A stretch of DNA of 14,693 nt from UMGS172 sp045637775 (GCA_045637775.1 JAZUAC010000064.1:1-14693), one strand, 5' to 3'; counted from the first letter of the stretch, positions 1-6,801 are shown. Numbers and translations: made by a program. Notes: generated by a model from the sequence alone, not told the origin.

Positions 1-579
1 AACGTGACAGAGAATCCACTTGTTCTTTCTGAACATCAATTTATCATCATATTCGCCGTCAAGCGGTACATTGGTACCCTGAGGTAAAACAACAACACAA
101 CCAAATCCCTCAGGGGATACCTGACAAGGGCAGAAATGCAATGTGGTTACATAAACCTCCAAAACCTCACCCTTTTCAACATAAAAAGCCTTGATTTTGG
201 AAGAATCAATCTTGCGGTCAACAATATCCTGAACCGAACCCAAGAACAAAATAAGATCGGTTGTAGCAATGTTTACCTCACTGCTTTTATGCCACTCAAC
301 AGCGTTAAGCTTATTGCTGTAACCATAGCAATAGCCGGTCTGTGTGGGCAGTTCACCGTAATATTTGATTTCAATATCCTTTGCGGCTTCGATACCCTTG
401 AAATAATCAGCATCGGCAACATACAAAGAGCCTTCTTTGACCTCGTCGGCATTTTTTGATGCTTCGATAAAAGGATTTGCATCAATATCGGTTATACGGT
501 AGCCGAAAGGAACAAACTCCTTATCCGAGGTGCGATAGATTTTCAAATGAGGGTTTTTTGCAACTATATCAGCGTACAT
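1..579 (-). CDS. DUF4867 family protein, C-terminal part cut by the window edge
   Basis: Reading leftwards from an ATG at 577-579, 193 codons are open to base 1, so the end of the gene lies outside. The protein matches what I recall of DUF4867, a roughly 200-residue family of Firmicutes with a likely cupin-like beta fold: an N-KLN-x-EWH-x-SSE segment (residues 89-101), a TTD-LI-LFLG stretch (106-114) and a TTLHFCPC segment (145-152), where H97, E101 and H148 could bind a metal. No biochemical function is established for the family. The start is firm: a GGAGG site lies 8 bases upstream inside the end of the aldose epimerase gene, and that gene's TAA directly abuts this ATG, so the two are translationally coupled. 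The context suggests a role on a sugar or sugar acid, perhaps a lyase or isomerase; that is inference only. Confidence 0.75.
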   Translation of the reverse strand, partial: MYADIVAKNPHLKIYRTSDKEFVPFGYRITDIDANPFIEASKNADEVKEGSLYVADADYFKGIEAAKDIEIKYYGELPTQTGYCYGYSNKLNAVEWHKSSEVNIATTDLILFLGSVQDIVDRKIDSSKIKAFYVEKGEVLEVYVTTLHFCPCQVSPEGFGCVVVLPQGTNVPLDGEYDDKLMFRKNKWILCHV

Positions 580-1437
580 TTATTTGCCCTCCAAAGCGGT
601 GATAACACGGGTTGCATTGAAGGTCTTGCCCGCCTCCAAAGACTCGATTGCTTCCTTATGGGTAATATCGTAATCACTGTCAACGTTATCTGCCTGACCG
701 AACCAAGGCTCGATGCAAAGATAAGGAGCGTTGGGCTTGGTCCAAAGGACAAATCTGGGGCAACCGGGGAAATCAAGCTGAACACCGCGACCGGTCTTGC
801 GGTTCTGCAAGCGGCAGGTCTTGGACTTAAGATCCTTGAAAACAAGTGCATCGATTGCAAAATAGTTATAATTCAAAGCGATTCGGTCAGAATCCTTGAT
901 AACAGGAGTGGTATCGTGGCTCAAAAGGTTGCCAAAGAGAGTGTATGTATCCAAAGTTTCCTTCTGCGGGAAAATGAGGTCATATTCCTCGATACCCTCG
1001 GGAGTAGCAAAACCGTCATGCGAGCCGATAGAGAACCACATAGTTTCGTCAGTAAGGTTCTTGACAGAATAGCTTGCGGTAACCTTACCCTCGGTCAAAA
1101 TATAAGAAACACGAAGTTCAAAATCATAAGGGAAGCTAACCTTGGTCTCTTCAGTAGATTTGAGCAAAAATACTGCGGTATTTTCGGTCTGCTCCTCTAC
1201 CTCAAAATCCATATTCTTGGCAAAGCCGTGCTTGGGCATGATATACTCTTTGCCATTGAGAATGTACTTATCATCTCTGAAGCCACCGGTCATTGGGAAA
1301 AGGTTGGGAGTGCTGGCAGCCCAAAAAGCAGGGTCGCCAACCCAAAGATACTCTACGCCGTTAACAAGAAAGCTCTTCATTTCGGCGCCTTTTTCATTTA
1401 TCTTCAATACGGAATTACCGTTTTTCAAAGTAACCAT
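580..1437 (-). CDS. Aldose 1-epimerase family protein (LacX-like, COG2017)
   Basis: The 285-residue protein is a full-length mutarotase-type protein, predicted cytoplasmic, interconverting alpha and beta anomers of a sugar. Diagnostic pieces are PNLFPMTG (44-51), MPKHGFAK with H70, SIGSHDGF with the probable catalytic H140, and CIEPW with E243, which would be the catalytic base. This pattern is closer to LacX/YihR-like members than to GalM. Start: ATG preceded by AAAGGAG, 10 bases away. It follows the IolB-type gene after an 88-base gap that contains a strong hairpin, and it abuts the DUF4867 gene. In this operon it probably presents the right anomer of the substrate, or of an intermediate such as 5-deoxyglucuronate, to the next enzyme. 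The family assignment is firm; the substrate is not readable from sequence. Confidence 0.9.
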   Translation of the reverse strand: MVTLKNGNSVLKINEKGAEMKSFLVNGVEYLWVGDPAFWAASTPNLFPMTGGFRDDKYILNGKEYIMPKHGFAKNMDFEVEEQTENTAVFLLKSTEETKVSFPYDFELRVSYILTEGKVTASYSVKNLTDETMWFSIGSHDGFATPEGIEEYDLIFPQKETLDTYTLFGNLLSHDTTPVIKDSDRIALNYNYFAIDALVFKDLKSKTCRLQNRKTGRGVQLDFPGCPRFVLWTKPNAPYLCIEPWFGQADNVDSDYDITHKEAIESLEAGKTFNATRVITALEGK

Positions 1438-1486
1438 ATATAATTTTCTCCTTTAAGTAAATTGCAGTATGTAAGTATAGCAAAGT

Positions 1487-1512
1487 GCCGAAGGGGGTTT
1501 ATCCCCTTCGGC
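1487..1512 (-). other. Intercistronic stem-loop between iolB-like and epimerase genes
   Basis: A perfect 10-bp stem, GCCGAAGGGG paired with CCCCTTCGGC, closes a 6-base loop, 13 bases past the stop codon of the IolB-type gene. On the minus-strand RNA the stem is followed by ACUUUGCUAU rather than a U-run, so it is a poor full terminator. It more likely stabilises or processes the mRNA, or partly attenuates transcription into the epimerase and DUF4867 genes. No clear promoter was found between it and the epimerase start. Confidence 0.8.
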
Positions 1513-1525
1513 TGATTGTAAAAGA

Positions 1526-2317
1526 TTAGTCAACAATCCACTGATGCTCAGGGTCGTTACTACGGTTGAAGCCCTGATAGTCACCTGCCATGAGCCACAA
1601 GAAGTAGGTCTCATATCCGGGGGTGGAAACAGTGGTGTGATAGCCGTACGGGAACTCAACAAGCTCGTCGTTCTTTACACGGTAAGCTTCGTCGATAGAA
1701 CCGTCGGCAGTGTACAAACACTGTACACCAAATCCCTGCTTGGGATTATAGAGGAAGTAATAGATTTCCTCGCAAATGCACTCAACGGGCATATTGTTTT
1801 CGTCGTGCTTATGGGGAGGGAATCCTGCCCAGTTACCCTTGGTAACATAGCACTCACCGATGGTAAGAACCTTTGCGTTAGAGTTACCGTCAATAATGAA
1901 GCTGGTCTCTCTCTCAAAGGGCTGCTCACCGAGAACCTTCAATACAACATGATCCTCACGGAGCAACTGAGGCTCGGTCTTTTCGGTTACGGGAGTACCC
2001 GAAACAACAATCTTAATGTGGTCGATAGCCTCGATGGTCAAATCCATCTCGATAGGCATATAGAAGCTTTCTGCCTTGCGGTTTTCAAAAACATTGTTTC
2101 TGTTACCGACGTTCTCATACTTCTGATCACCGAAATAAACGTTGCAGTGACCCTCAAGCATAATAAAAGCAGTTTCTCTGTCACCGGTGGAATAATCAAT
2201 TTTATCACCGGCATTGAGTTCGATAATACCGAACTCGAGCTTTTTCAAAGAGCACTCACCTATCTTGCAGATAGGAGTATAGCCGATAGCAGGCTTATAT
2301 GCTTTCTTAAAGTTCAT
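1526..2317 (-). CDS. iolB: 5-deoxy-glucuronate isomerase-like protein (IolB family)
   Basis: The 263-residue bicupin protein carries the IolB/KduI hallmarks in its C-terminal half: PPHKHD (167-172) giving H169 and H171, CEEIYYF (182-188) giving E184, and GYHTT (225-229) giving H227. These are the expected divalent metal ligands. PGYETYFLWLMAG and NDPEHQWI at the C-terminus also follow the IolB pattern. IolB converts 5-deoxy-D-glucuronate into 5-dehydro-2-deoxy-D-gluconate in myo-inositol catabolism. Length is close to the B. subtilis enzyme (about 271). The start is set by a perfect AAGGAGG 7 bases upstream, inside the last codons of the kinase gene, with an 11-base overlap. Neighbouring kinase and class II aldolase supply the following two steps. 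Whether the natural substrate is exactly 5-deoxyglucuronate is not proven, since the earlier inositol genes are not in view. Confidence 0.88.
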   Translation of the reverse strand: MNFKKAYKPAIGYTPICKIGECSLKKLEFGIIELNAGDKIDYSTGDRETAFIMLEGHCNVYFGDQKYENVGNRNNVFENRKAESFYMPIEMDLTIEAIDHIKIVVSGTPVTEKTEPQLLREDHVVLKVLGEQPFERETSFIIDGNSNAKVLTIGECYVTKGNWAGFPPHKHDENNMPVECICEEIYYFLYNPKQGFGVQCLYTADGSIDEAYRVKNDELVEFPYGYHTTVSTPGYETYFLWLMAGDYQGFNRSNDPEHQWIVD

Positions 2318-3218
2318 AACCGTTCCTCCTTAAATACTCGATAGTTGCATCAAAACTGGGAACACTCTCACGAGCGCCAACACCCATACACTTCAATGCC
2401 GAAACGCAAGAAGAGAAATGACAGCACTGAATAGGAGTATAACCACGGACAACTGCCGAAGCGAATGCACCGTGGAATACATCACCCGAGCCGTTGGAGT
2501 CAACAACGTCAGCAGGATAAATGGGATACTCAGTAACGGTCTCACCGTCAAAGAGCAAACCACCATGCTTACCGCGGGTTACAACAACAAAATCAGGATG
2601 ATACAACTCATAAAGCTTTTTAGCAGCCGATGCGGCATCTTTTTCGCCGGTATGACCCATTGCAAATTCCTCGGAAGGAATCATAATATCGGTCAAAGCC
2701 AACAATCTCTCAACACCTTCGTAAAGACCGCCGCAATCATAAAGAACCTTGGTTCCATTCTCACGTGCAATCTTTGCAGCTTCAACAGCAGCATCCATTT
2801 CATTACCGTCAACCATAAGAACTTCAGCGTTCTTAATAGCCTCAATCTGACCCTCAGTAAGCTTCAAAGCAGGAAGGTCACCCTTGTCAAAAACGCAGGT
2901 TCGAGTTCCCTCGGCAGAGTTGAGCCAAATGCACGAGGTAAACGCACGGTATCCGGGCATCATTTCGATATTGCCGGTTGCAACGCCATACTTCTCAAAG
3001 TCTGCCTTCAAGTAAGCACCGCTTGAATCATCCGACAAAACCCCTAAAAACTCGGAAGAAATTCCGAGTTTGGAAACGGCAACAATGCCGGTGGCAGTAG
3101 GACCGCCACCGACTAATTTAGTTGAAGTTGCACGAAGCTTTGTGTCTTCGGGAGGAAAGTTGGGTAATGTAATCAATGTATCGAGCACGCAAGCTCCGAT
3201 TCCAACTACTTTACTCAT
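2307..3218 (-). CDS. PfkB-family carbohydrate kinase, probable 5-dehydro-2-deoxygluconokinase role
   Basis: A 303-residue ribokinase-fold kinase with an N-terminal GIGACVLDTL strand-helix start (D13 probably in the sugar site), a GGGPTATG substrate loop (37-44), VVTRGKHGG (212-220) and the C-terminal PfkB signature SNGSGDVFHGAFA (241-253), whose D246 is the catalytic base. It phosphorylates a sugar or sugar acid using ATP in the cytoplasm. Set between an aldolase and an IolB-type isomerase, it occupies the position of IolC. Its own sequence is not clearly IolC: the asparagine usual after the GG pair is replaced by the T-A-T-G segment, and DVFHGAF also occurs in YihV/ketohexokinase-like kinases, so a different phosphorylated ketose is possible. 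The start ATG overlaps the aldolase stop as TAATG; a purine-rich AAGGAAAGG lies upstream. Confidence 0.88.
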   Translation of the reverse strand: MSKVVGIGACVLDTLITLPNFPPEDTKLRATSTKLVGGGPTATGIVAVSKLGISSEFLGVLSDDSSGAYLKADFEKYGVATGNIEMMPGYRAFTSCIWLNSAEGTRTCVFDKGDLPALKLTEGQIEAIKNAEVLMVDGNEMDAAVEAAKIARENGTKVLYDCGGLYEGVERLLALTDIMIPSEEFAMGHTGEKDAASAAKKLYELYHPDFVVVTRGKHGGLLFDGETVTEYPIYPADVVDSNGSGDVFHGAFASAVVRGYTPIQCCHFSSCVSALKCMGVGARESVPSFDATIEYLRRNGYEL

Positions 3219-4060
3219 TATTTCGCCTTTCCTTCTGCTCCGCAGAGCAATACTTTAGTCATGCAGAATTCTTTAACTGCATTGATAGGAGTCTTCATAA
3301 AGTTGTCAACAGCGATCATACGATCGGGCTTGTTAACCTCTTCCTGAACACTGTCAAGGAATGCATAGCAAATATCGGTAGCAACGTTAAGCTTTCTGAT
3401 ACCTGCCTTAACAGCCTCTTTAATTGCCTCGTCAGGGATACCTGAACCGCCGTGGAGAACCAAAGCAGTACCATTGGTAGCCTTTCTGATGTCAGCAATT
3501 CTCTGAATGTCGATCTTGGGGGGCTTTTTGTAACGACCGTGTGCATTACCTACCAAAACAGCAAGTGCCTGAACACCGGTACGCTCAACAAAAATCTTAG
3601 CCTCCGAAGGCTCGGTAAACTCATCCATTGCATCGTCTGCAACGGTGCCAACATGGCCAAGCTCACCTTCAACCTGAACATCAACAAAACCACAGGTGTC
3701 AACAACTCTCTTAGTAAGAGCGATGTTCTCCTCAAAAGGAAGTGCAGAGCCATCGAGCATGATACCGGTTGCACCCCAACGAAGTGAACGAGTGGTCTCA
3801 AGCTCGGAAGGACCGTGGTCAAGATGGAAACATACAGGAACAGAAGCCTTATGTGCGGCTGCAACAACAGCAGGAGCAAGGTAGTAGCCTACCTCTTCCT
3901 TCATGAGACGGGGATATACCTGGAGGATGCAGGGAGCCTTAAGCTCCTCTGCAGCCTTTACAGCACCCATAAGGGTCTCAAGGTTGTAAACGTTGAAAGC
4001 AGGAATACAGTATCCGCCTTCTTCAGCCATTGTTAAAATCTGTTTAAAATTAACGAGCAT
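3218..4060 (-). CDS. Class II aldolase, fructose-bisphosphate/tagatose-bisphosphate/IolJ family
   Basis: The 280-residue protein is a zinc-dependent TIM-barrel aldolase of the GatY/KbaY/IolJ group, which cleaves a ketose 1- or 6-phosphate to DHAP and an aldehyde. Visible motifs are FNVYNLE near the start, HLDHG (79-83) with catalytic D81 and zinc ligand H82, VEGELGHVG (130-138), GNAHGRYK (171-178) with zinc ligand H174, LHGGSGIP (202-209) with zinc ligand H203, and LNVATDI (224-230) in the phosphate site. These positions line up with those of GatY-type enzymes. An AGAGGAG site precedes the ATG, 21 bases after the Fe-S gene's stop. With the IolB-type isomerase and PfkB kinase next to it, cleavage of 5-dehydro-2-deoxygluconate 6-phosphate (IolJ reaction) is the leading guess; another DHAP-yielding substrate is equally compatible with the motifs. 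Confidence 0.9.
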   Translation of the reverse strand: MLVNFKQILTMAEEGGYCIPAFNVYNLETLMGAVKAAEELKAPCILQVYPRLMKEEVGYYLAPAVVAAAHKASVPVCFHLDHGPSELETTRSLRWGATGIMLDGSALPFEENIALTKRVVDTCGFVDVQVEGELGHVGTVADDAMDEFTEPSEAKIFVERTGVQALAVLVGNAHGRYKKPPKIDIQRIADIRKATNGTALVLHGGSGIPDEAIKEAVKAGIRKLNVATDICYAFLDSVQEEVNKPDRMIAVDNFMKTPINAVKEFCMTKVLLCGAEGKAK

Positions 4061-4081
4061 TGTTTACACTCCTCTGAATTA

Positions 4082-5173
4082 TTAGAGAGCAGAAAGAACA
4101 AGTTCTTCGATAGAAAGAACAGTCATGCCCTCGGGAGCAGTTGCCTTCAATGCGGCATACTCGGAAACGCTTGCGGTAACGATGGTGTCAGCACCTACGT
4201 TCTTTGCGTTAGTCCAACGCTCATTGGAAACAAGGTTGGAAACGAGAGGATTGTAGATAGCCATGAAAGAGCCACCTGCCCAAACGGTATCCTTGCGGTT
4301 GAGAAGCATCTCGTTCAATGTTGCACAAGCAGAAACGATAGCTCTGGGCTCATCGGTCTCCTCGAGCATACGAGCGAGCTGATAAGGATCCTGGAATACT
4401 ACAGCCTTGCCGGTGTTCTTAACTGCAAGCTTGCCGTCCTTAATAAGGCCTGCAACGAAAGCAGTGAAGGTTACAACGGTGCCGAGTTTAAGGTCATATT
4501 CCTTATACTCACGAACAAATGCCTTTGCATCCTGAGGATCAAAAGCGATAACGGTCTTATACTCACCGATGACCTTTGCACAGTCAGCCATCTGGGTCTT
4601 GGTCTCGTCAGCAGCGCCGATGAGCCAATCAAGAGCATAACCGGAAGCAGGCTCGTCAGCCAAAACGGTGAACTTAACACCTGCAGCCTCGAGAACCTTG
4701 ATTGCGTTTTTGGCAGCAGCAGGAACGTTGTAACGAGCCTCTGCGCCGAGGAAAAGGATGATGTCTTCCTTAGCAGCGTGTGCCTTTGCAGCAGCAGCCA
4801 AGTCAGCATCGAGTTCCTTTGCACCGTAGATGTTGCCGGTCTCAAGAACCTTGTCTACGATAGCGTTGATGTAATCAGGGGTCTTGCCGTCGAGGGCAGC
4901 CTGAAGGCGAACTTCCTTGGTGAAGTAGGTGGGATCCCAACCGGTTGCACAGTCACAGGTGCAAGCTTCACACATCTGGCACTCATAGATATTATCCATG
5001 ATGTCAGCGGTAACCTCTGCGGCACCACGGTTTACAAGAGAAAGACCAAGTGCACGAGCACGAGAAGTGTTTCTCTCCTGACCAGTTGCATTACCGACAG
5101 GGCAAATATGACGACACATCCAGCAGAAACGACAAGCGTCTACAATCTGCTTACTTTTTTCAGACATATACAT
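4082..5173 (-). CDS. Two-[4Fe-4S] ferredoxin-like electron transfer protein with degenerate CCG domains (GlcF/LutA-like)
   Basis: This 363-residue protein has a bacterial ferredoxin-type N-terminus with two cluster motifs: C14-x2-C17-x2-C20-x3-C24P and C65-x2-C68-x2-C71-x3-C75. The remainder (about 135-345) has the spacing of two cysteine-rich (CCG) domains found in GlcF, LutA and HdrB, but the ligand cysteines are gone: LGAEARY (142), EPASGY (174), FDPQDA (211), QDPYQLAR (261), WAGGS (298) and TASVSEY (333) stand where GC, CCG, CPxC, DPC, CCG and CPxC are expected. It should accept electrons from the FAD oxidase encoded just upstream (25-base gap) and pass them to an unknown carrier. GGGGAGG lies 9 bases before the first ATG, which I prefer over a second ATG two codons later. 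Confidence 0.88.
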   Translation of the reverse strand: MYMSEKSKQIVDACRFCWMCRHICPVGNATGQERNTSRARALGLSLVNRGAAEVTADIMDNIYECQMCEACTCDCATGWDPTYFTKEVRLQAALDGKTPDYINAIVDKVLETGNIYGAKELDADLAAAAKAHAAKEDIILFLGAEARYNVPAAAKNAIKVLEAAGVKFTVLADEPASGYALDWLIGAADETKTQMADCAKVIGEYKTVIAFDPQDAKAFVREYKEYDLKLGTVVTFTAFVAGLIKDGKLAVKNTGKAVVFQDPYQLARMLEETDEPRAIVSACATLNEMLLNRKDTVWAGGSFMAIYNPLVSNLVSNERWTNAKNVGADTIVTASVSEYAALKATAPEGMTVLSIEELVLSAL

Positions 5174-5198
5174 AACTAATTACCTCCCCTATCAATAA

Positions 5199-6629
5199 TT
5201 AAAGACCAAGCTTGAACGGATTCATGATGCCGTTCGGGTCAAGCTGTTTCTTAATTCCTTCGAATACCTGCATTGCGGGACCATACTGTTCCTTCATCAA
5301 GCGGCCGAGCTTAATGCCAACACCGTGGTGATCGTTAACAACACCGCCGTTAGCGATAGCAGTACGAACACCGCAGTTCCAGATCTGCTGATGGAGACGG
5401 AGTGCCTCATGCGGATCCTCGGGGACGAATTCCTTGTTAACAATGAAACGGTCGTAAACCATTGCGCCCCACTCATACCAGTGAGAGAAGTGAGCAATGA
5501 ACTTAACATTGGGGAAGTTGGTCTCGATAGCCTTCTTCATTGCCCAGTAGATCTTCTCGATCTTGTCGTAAGGTGCTATTGTGTCCATAGTACCGAACAT
5601 CTGGGGAAGGTCCATCATATGGCCGGGATAGAAGAAGGTAATCTTCTCTTTCCACCACTTCTCGCCGTACTCGGAACCGAGGTCCTCAGCACCGTACTTG
5701 GAGAATGTGTCAAGAAGGATCTTCTCTTCAACATCAACCATTTCCTTAACGCCTTCATAAGCAATGTTCATGAAAGCGCCCTTCTTCTCAACACCAACGA
5801 TCTTCTTGATGAGAGAAGCGGTTTCAGCCTCGTCATAAAGACGCATAACAGAAGGCTTAAACTTCTGGAGAAGCTCACGAGAAGCCTCGAATGCACCGTG
5901 CATATCCTGGAAAAGGAATGCGCGGAAACGACGCTCTTCAGGCTGTGCGAAAATACGGATCTGAGCCTTGGTGATGATACCGAGGGTACCTTCAGAACCG
6001 ATGAAGATCTGGTTAAGGTCGGGACCTGCTGCATGCTTGGGAGCGGGAGAGGTCTCGATAATGTCACCGTTAGGAAGAACAACTTCCATCTTGAGTACCA
6101 TATCGTCGATCTTACCGTACTTGGTAGAAACAACGCCGATACCACGGTGTGCCAAGAAGCCACCAACGGTAGAACAGGTCAAAGAAGAAGGATAGTGCAT
6201 GGTTGCGTAACCAACTTCGTTAGCTGCCCACTCAATGTGCTTATAGATAGCACCGCATCCGCACTCTATGTACAAAGACTCGGTATTAACATCATAAATC
6301 TTGTTCATTCTCTTGGTATCGAGAAGAATACCGCCTGCAACGGGAATAGCACCGCCCTGGGTACCGCCGCCGCCACCCCATGTGGTAACGGGGATCTTGT
6401 AGTAGTTAGCGATCTTCATGACCTTAGAGGTCTCGGTTGCATCCTTGGGGGATACAATGAAGTCAGCCTCGGGCATACGCTTGCCGCGGTCAGCCCACAT
6501 TCTGGACAACCAGAAATAGTCAACACCGTGAGTAATCTTATCGATCTCTCTTGTTGAACAGTTCTCTCTGCCGACAGCATCTTCCAATTCGGTAAGGATA
6601 ATGTCTGTCAAAAACTCATTACAAACCAT
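5199..6629 (-). CDS. FAD-linked oxidase (GlcD / alkyl-DHAP synthase-like, VAO fold)
   Basis: First gene of the operon; 476 residues. The FAD-binding PP-loop is seen as TTWGGGGGTQGG (82-93), with further FAD contacts at YPSSLTCSTVGG (146-157) and IGSEGTLGI (210-218). The C-terminal NDHHGVG (432-438) resembles the histidine-rich segment of alkyl-dihydroxyacetonephosphate synthase and related oxidases, and the NPFKLGL end is typical of D-2-hydroxyacid dehydrogenases. It most likely oxidises a secondary alcohol of a hydroxy acid, sugar acid or cyclitol, passing electrons through FAD to the Fe-S protein encoded next. No signal peptide or membrane segment is visible, so it should be cytoplasmic. 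Its ATG follows AGGAG at 6638-6642. The family is firm. The substrate is unknown; the position at the head of an isomerase-kinase-aldolase pathway makes an early oxidation step plausible. Confidence 0.9.
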   Translation of the reverse strand: MVCNEFLTDIILTELEDAVGRENCSTREIDKITHGVDYFWLSRMWADRGKRMPEADFIVSPKDATETSKVMKIANYYKIPVTTWGGGGGTQGGAIPVAGGILLDTKRMNKIYDVNTESLYIECGCGAIYKHIEWAANEVGYATMHYPSSLTCSTVGGFLAHRGIGVVSTKYGKIDDMVLKMEVVLPNGDIIETSPAPKHAAGPDLNQIFIGSEGTLGIITKAQIRIFAQPEERRFRAFLFQDMHGAFEASRELLQKFKPSVMRLYDEAETASLIKKIVGVEKKGAFMNIAYEGVKEMVDVEEKILLDTFSKYGAEDLGSEYGEKWWKEKITFFYPGHMMDLPQMFGTMDTIAPYDKIEKIYWAMKKAIETNFPNVKFIAHFSHWYEWGAMVYDRFIVNKEFVPEDPHEALRLHQQIWNCGVRTAIANGGVVNDHHGVGIKLGRLMKEQYGPAMQVFEGIKKQLDPNGIMNPFKLGL

Positions 6630-6685
6630 CGGATCATCTCCTATTTTTTATTTGGGGTTGCTAACGCCCCTAAATTTGCTATTTT

Positions 6686-6714
6686 ATATTAACATACCGT
6701 TAATAAAAATGCAA
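6686..6714 (-). promoter_or_regulatory. Sigma-A promoter of the leftward catabolic operon
   Basis: On the minus strand TTGCAT (6709-6714) and TAATAT (6686-6691) are separated by exactly 17 bases. The predicted transcript starts near 6679 and leaves a leader of about 50 bases before the oxidase ATG at 6629. An inverted repeat covers the spacer and -10 box. Confidence 0.75.
6687..6705. promoter_or_regulatory. Inverted-repeat operator candidate for the RpiR-type regulator
   Basis: TATTAAC-ATACC-GTTAATA is a perfect 7-bp inverted repeat with a 5-base centre. It overlaps the -10 element and spacer of the operon promoter, so a bound dimer would block polymerase. The divergently encoded MurR/RpiR-family protein is the obvious candidate to bind it. 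The role is inferred from position and symmetry. Confidence 0.6.
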
Positions 6715-6717
6715 CAC

Positions 6718-6740
6718 TTTTTCGAAATATTTTTTCAAAA
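6718..6740. repeat. Tandem 10-bp direct repeat between divergent -35 boxes
   Basis: TTTTTCGAAA (6718-6727) and TTTTTCAAAA (6731-6740) differ at one base and are 13 bp apart start to start. They fill most of the 30 bases between the two -35 elements. They could be an additional regulator site or an AT-rich UP-like element; in such AT-rich DNA chance is not excluded. Confidence 0.45.
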
Positions 6741-6744
6741 TCTC

Positions 6745-6773
6745 TTGATTTTTTTGTCGTTTTGCGGTAAAAT
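6745..6773 (+). promoter_or_regulatory. Sigma-A promoter of the RpiR-type regulator gene
   Basis: TTGATT (6745-6750) and TAAAAT (6768-6773) are separated by 17 bases. Transcription would begin near 6780, only about 20 bases before the ATG at 6802, with AGAGGTG at 6791-6797 as ribosome binding site. The arrangement is divergent and back to back with the operon promoter. Confidence 0.7.
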
Positions 6774-6801
6774 GGAGTAAATTTTCATAGAGAGGTGCAA
6801 T

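Noticed and set aside
547..1443. 298-codon plus-strand frame opposite the aldose epimerase gene
   Set aside because: Antisense shadow produced by codon bias; no family signature and no start signal, and it spans the operon in the wrong direction.
1544..2344. 266-codon plus-strand frame opposite the iolB-like gene
   Set aside because: Antisense shadow; the minus strand carries the IolB metal-site motifs and a perfect ribosome binding site.
5165..5173. Alternative start (second ATG) for the Fe-S protein
   Set aside because: The first ATG is 9 bases from GGAGG, a usual spacing; the second would be 15 bases away.
5325..6557. 410-codon open frame on the plus strand opposite the FAD oxidase gene
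   Set aside because: It is a shadow of the oxidase: no ribosome binding site, low-complexity Leu/Asn/Thr-rich translation with no recognisable domain, while the minus strand has a full family match.
6652..6670. Short GC-rich imperfect hairpin (GGGGCGTTAG/CAACCCC) in the leader of the leftward operon
   Set aside because: The stem is short and bulged and does not mask the ribosome binding site at 6638-6642; no riboswitch-like architecture is present in a leader of about 50 bases.
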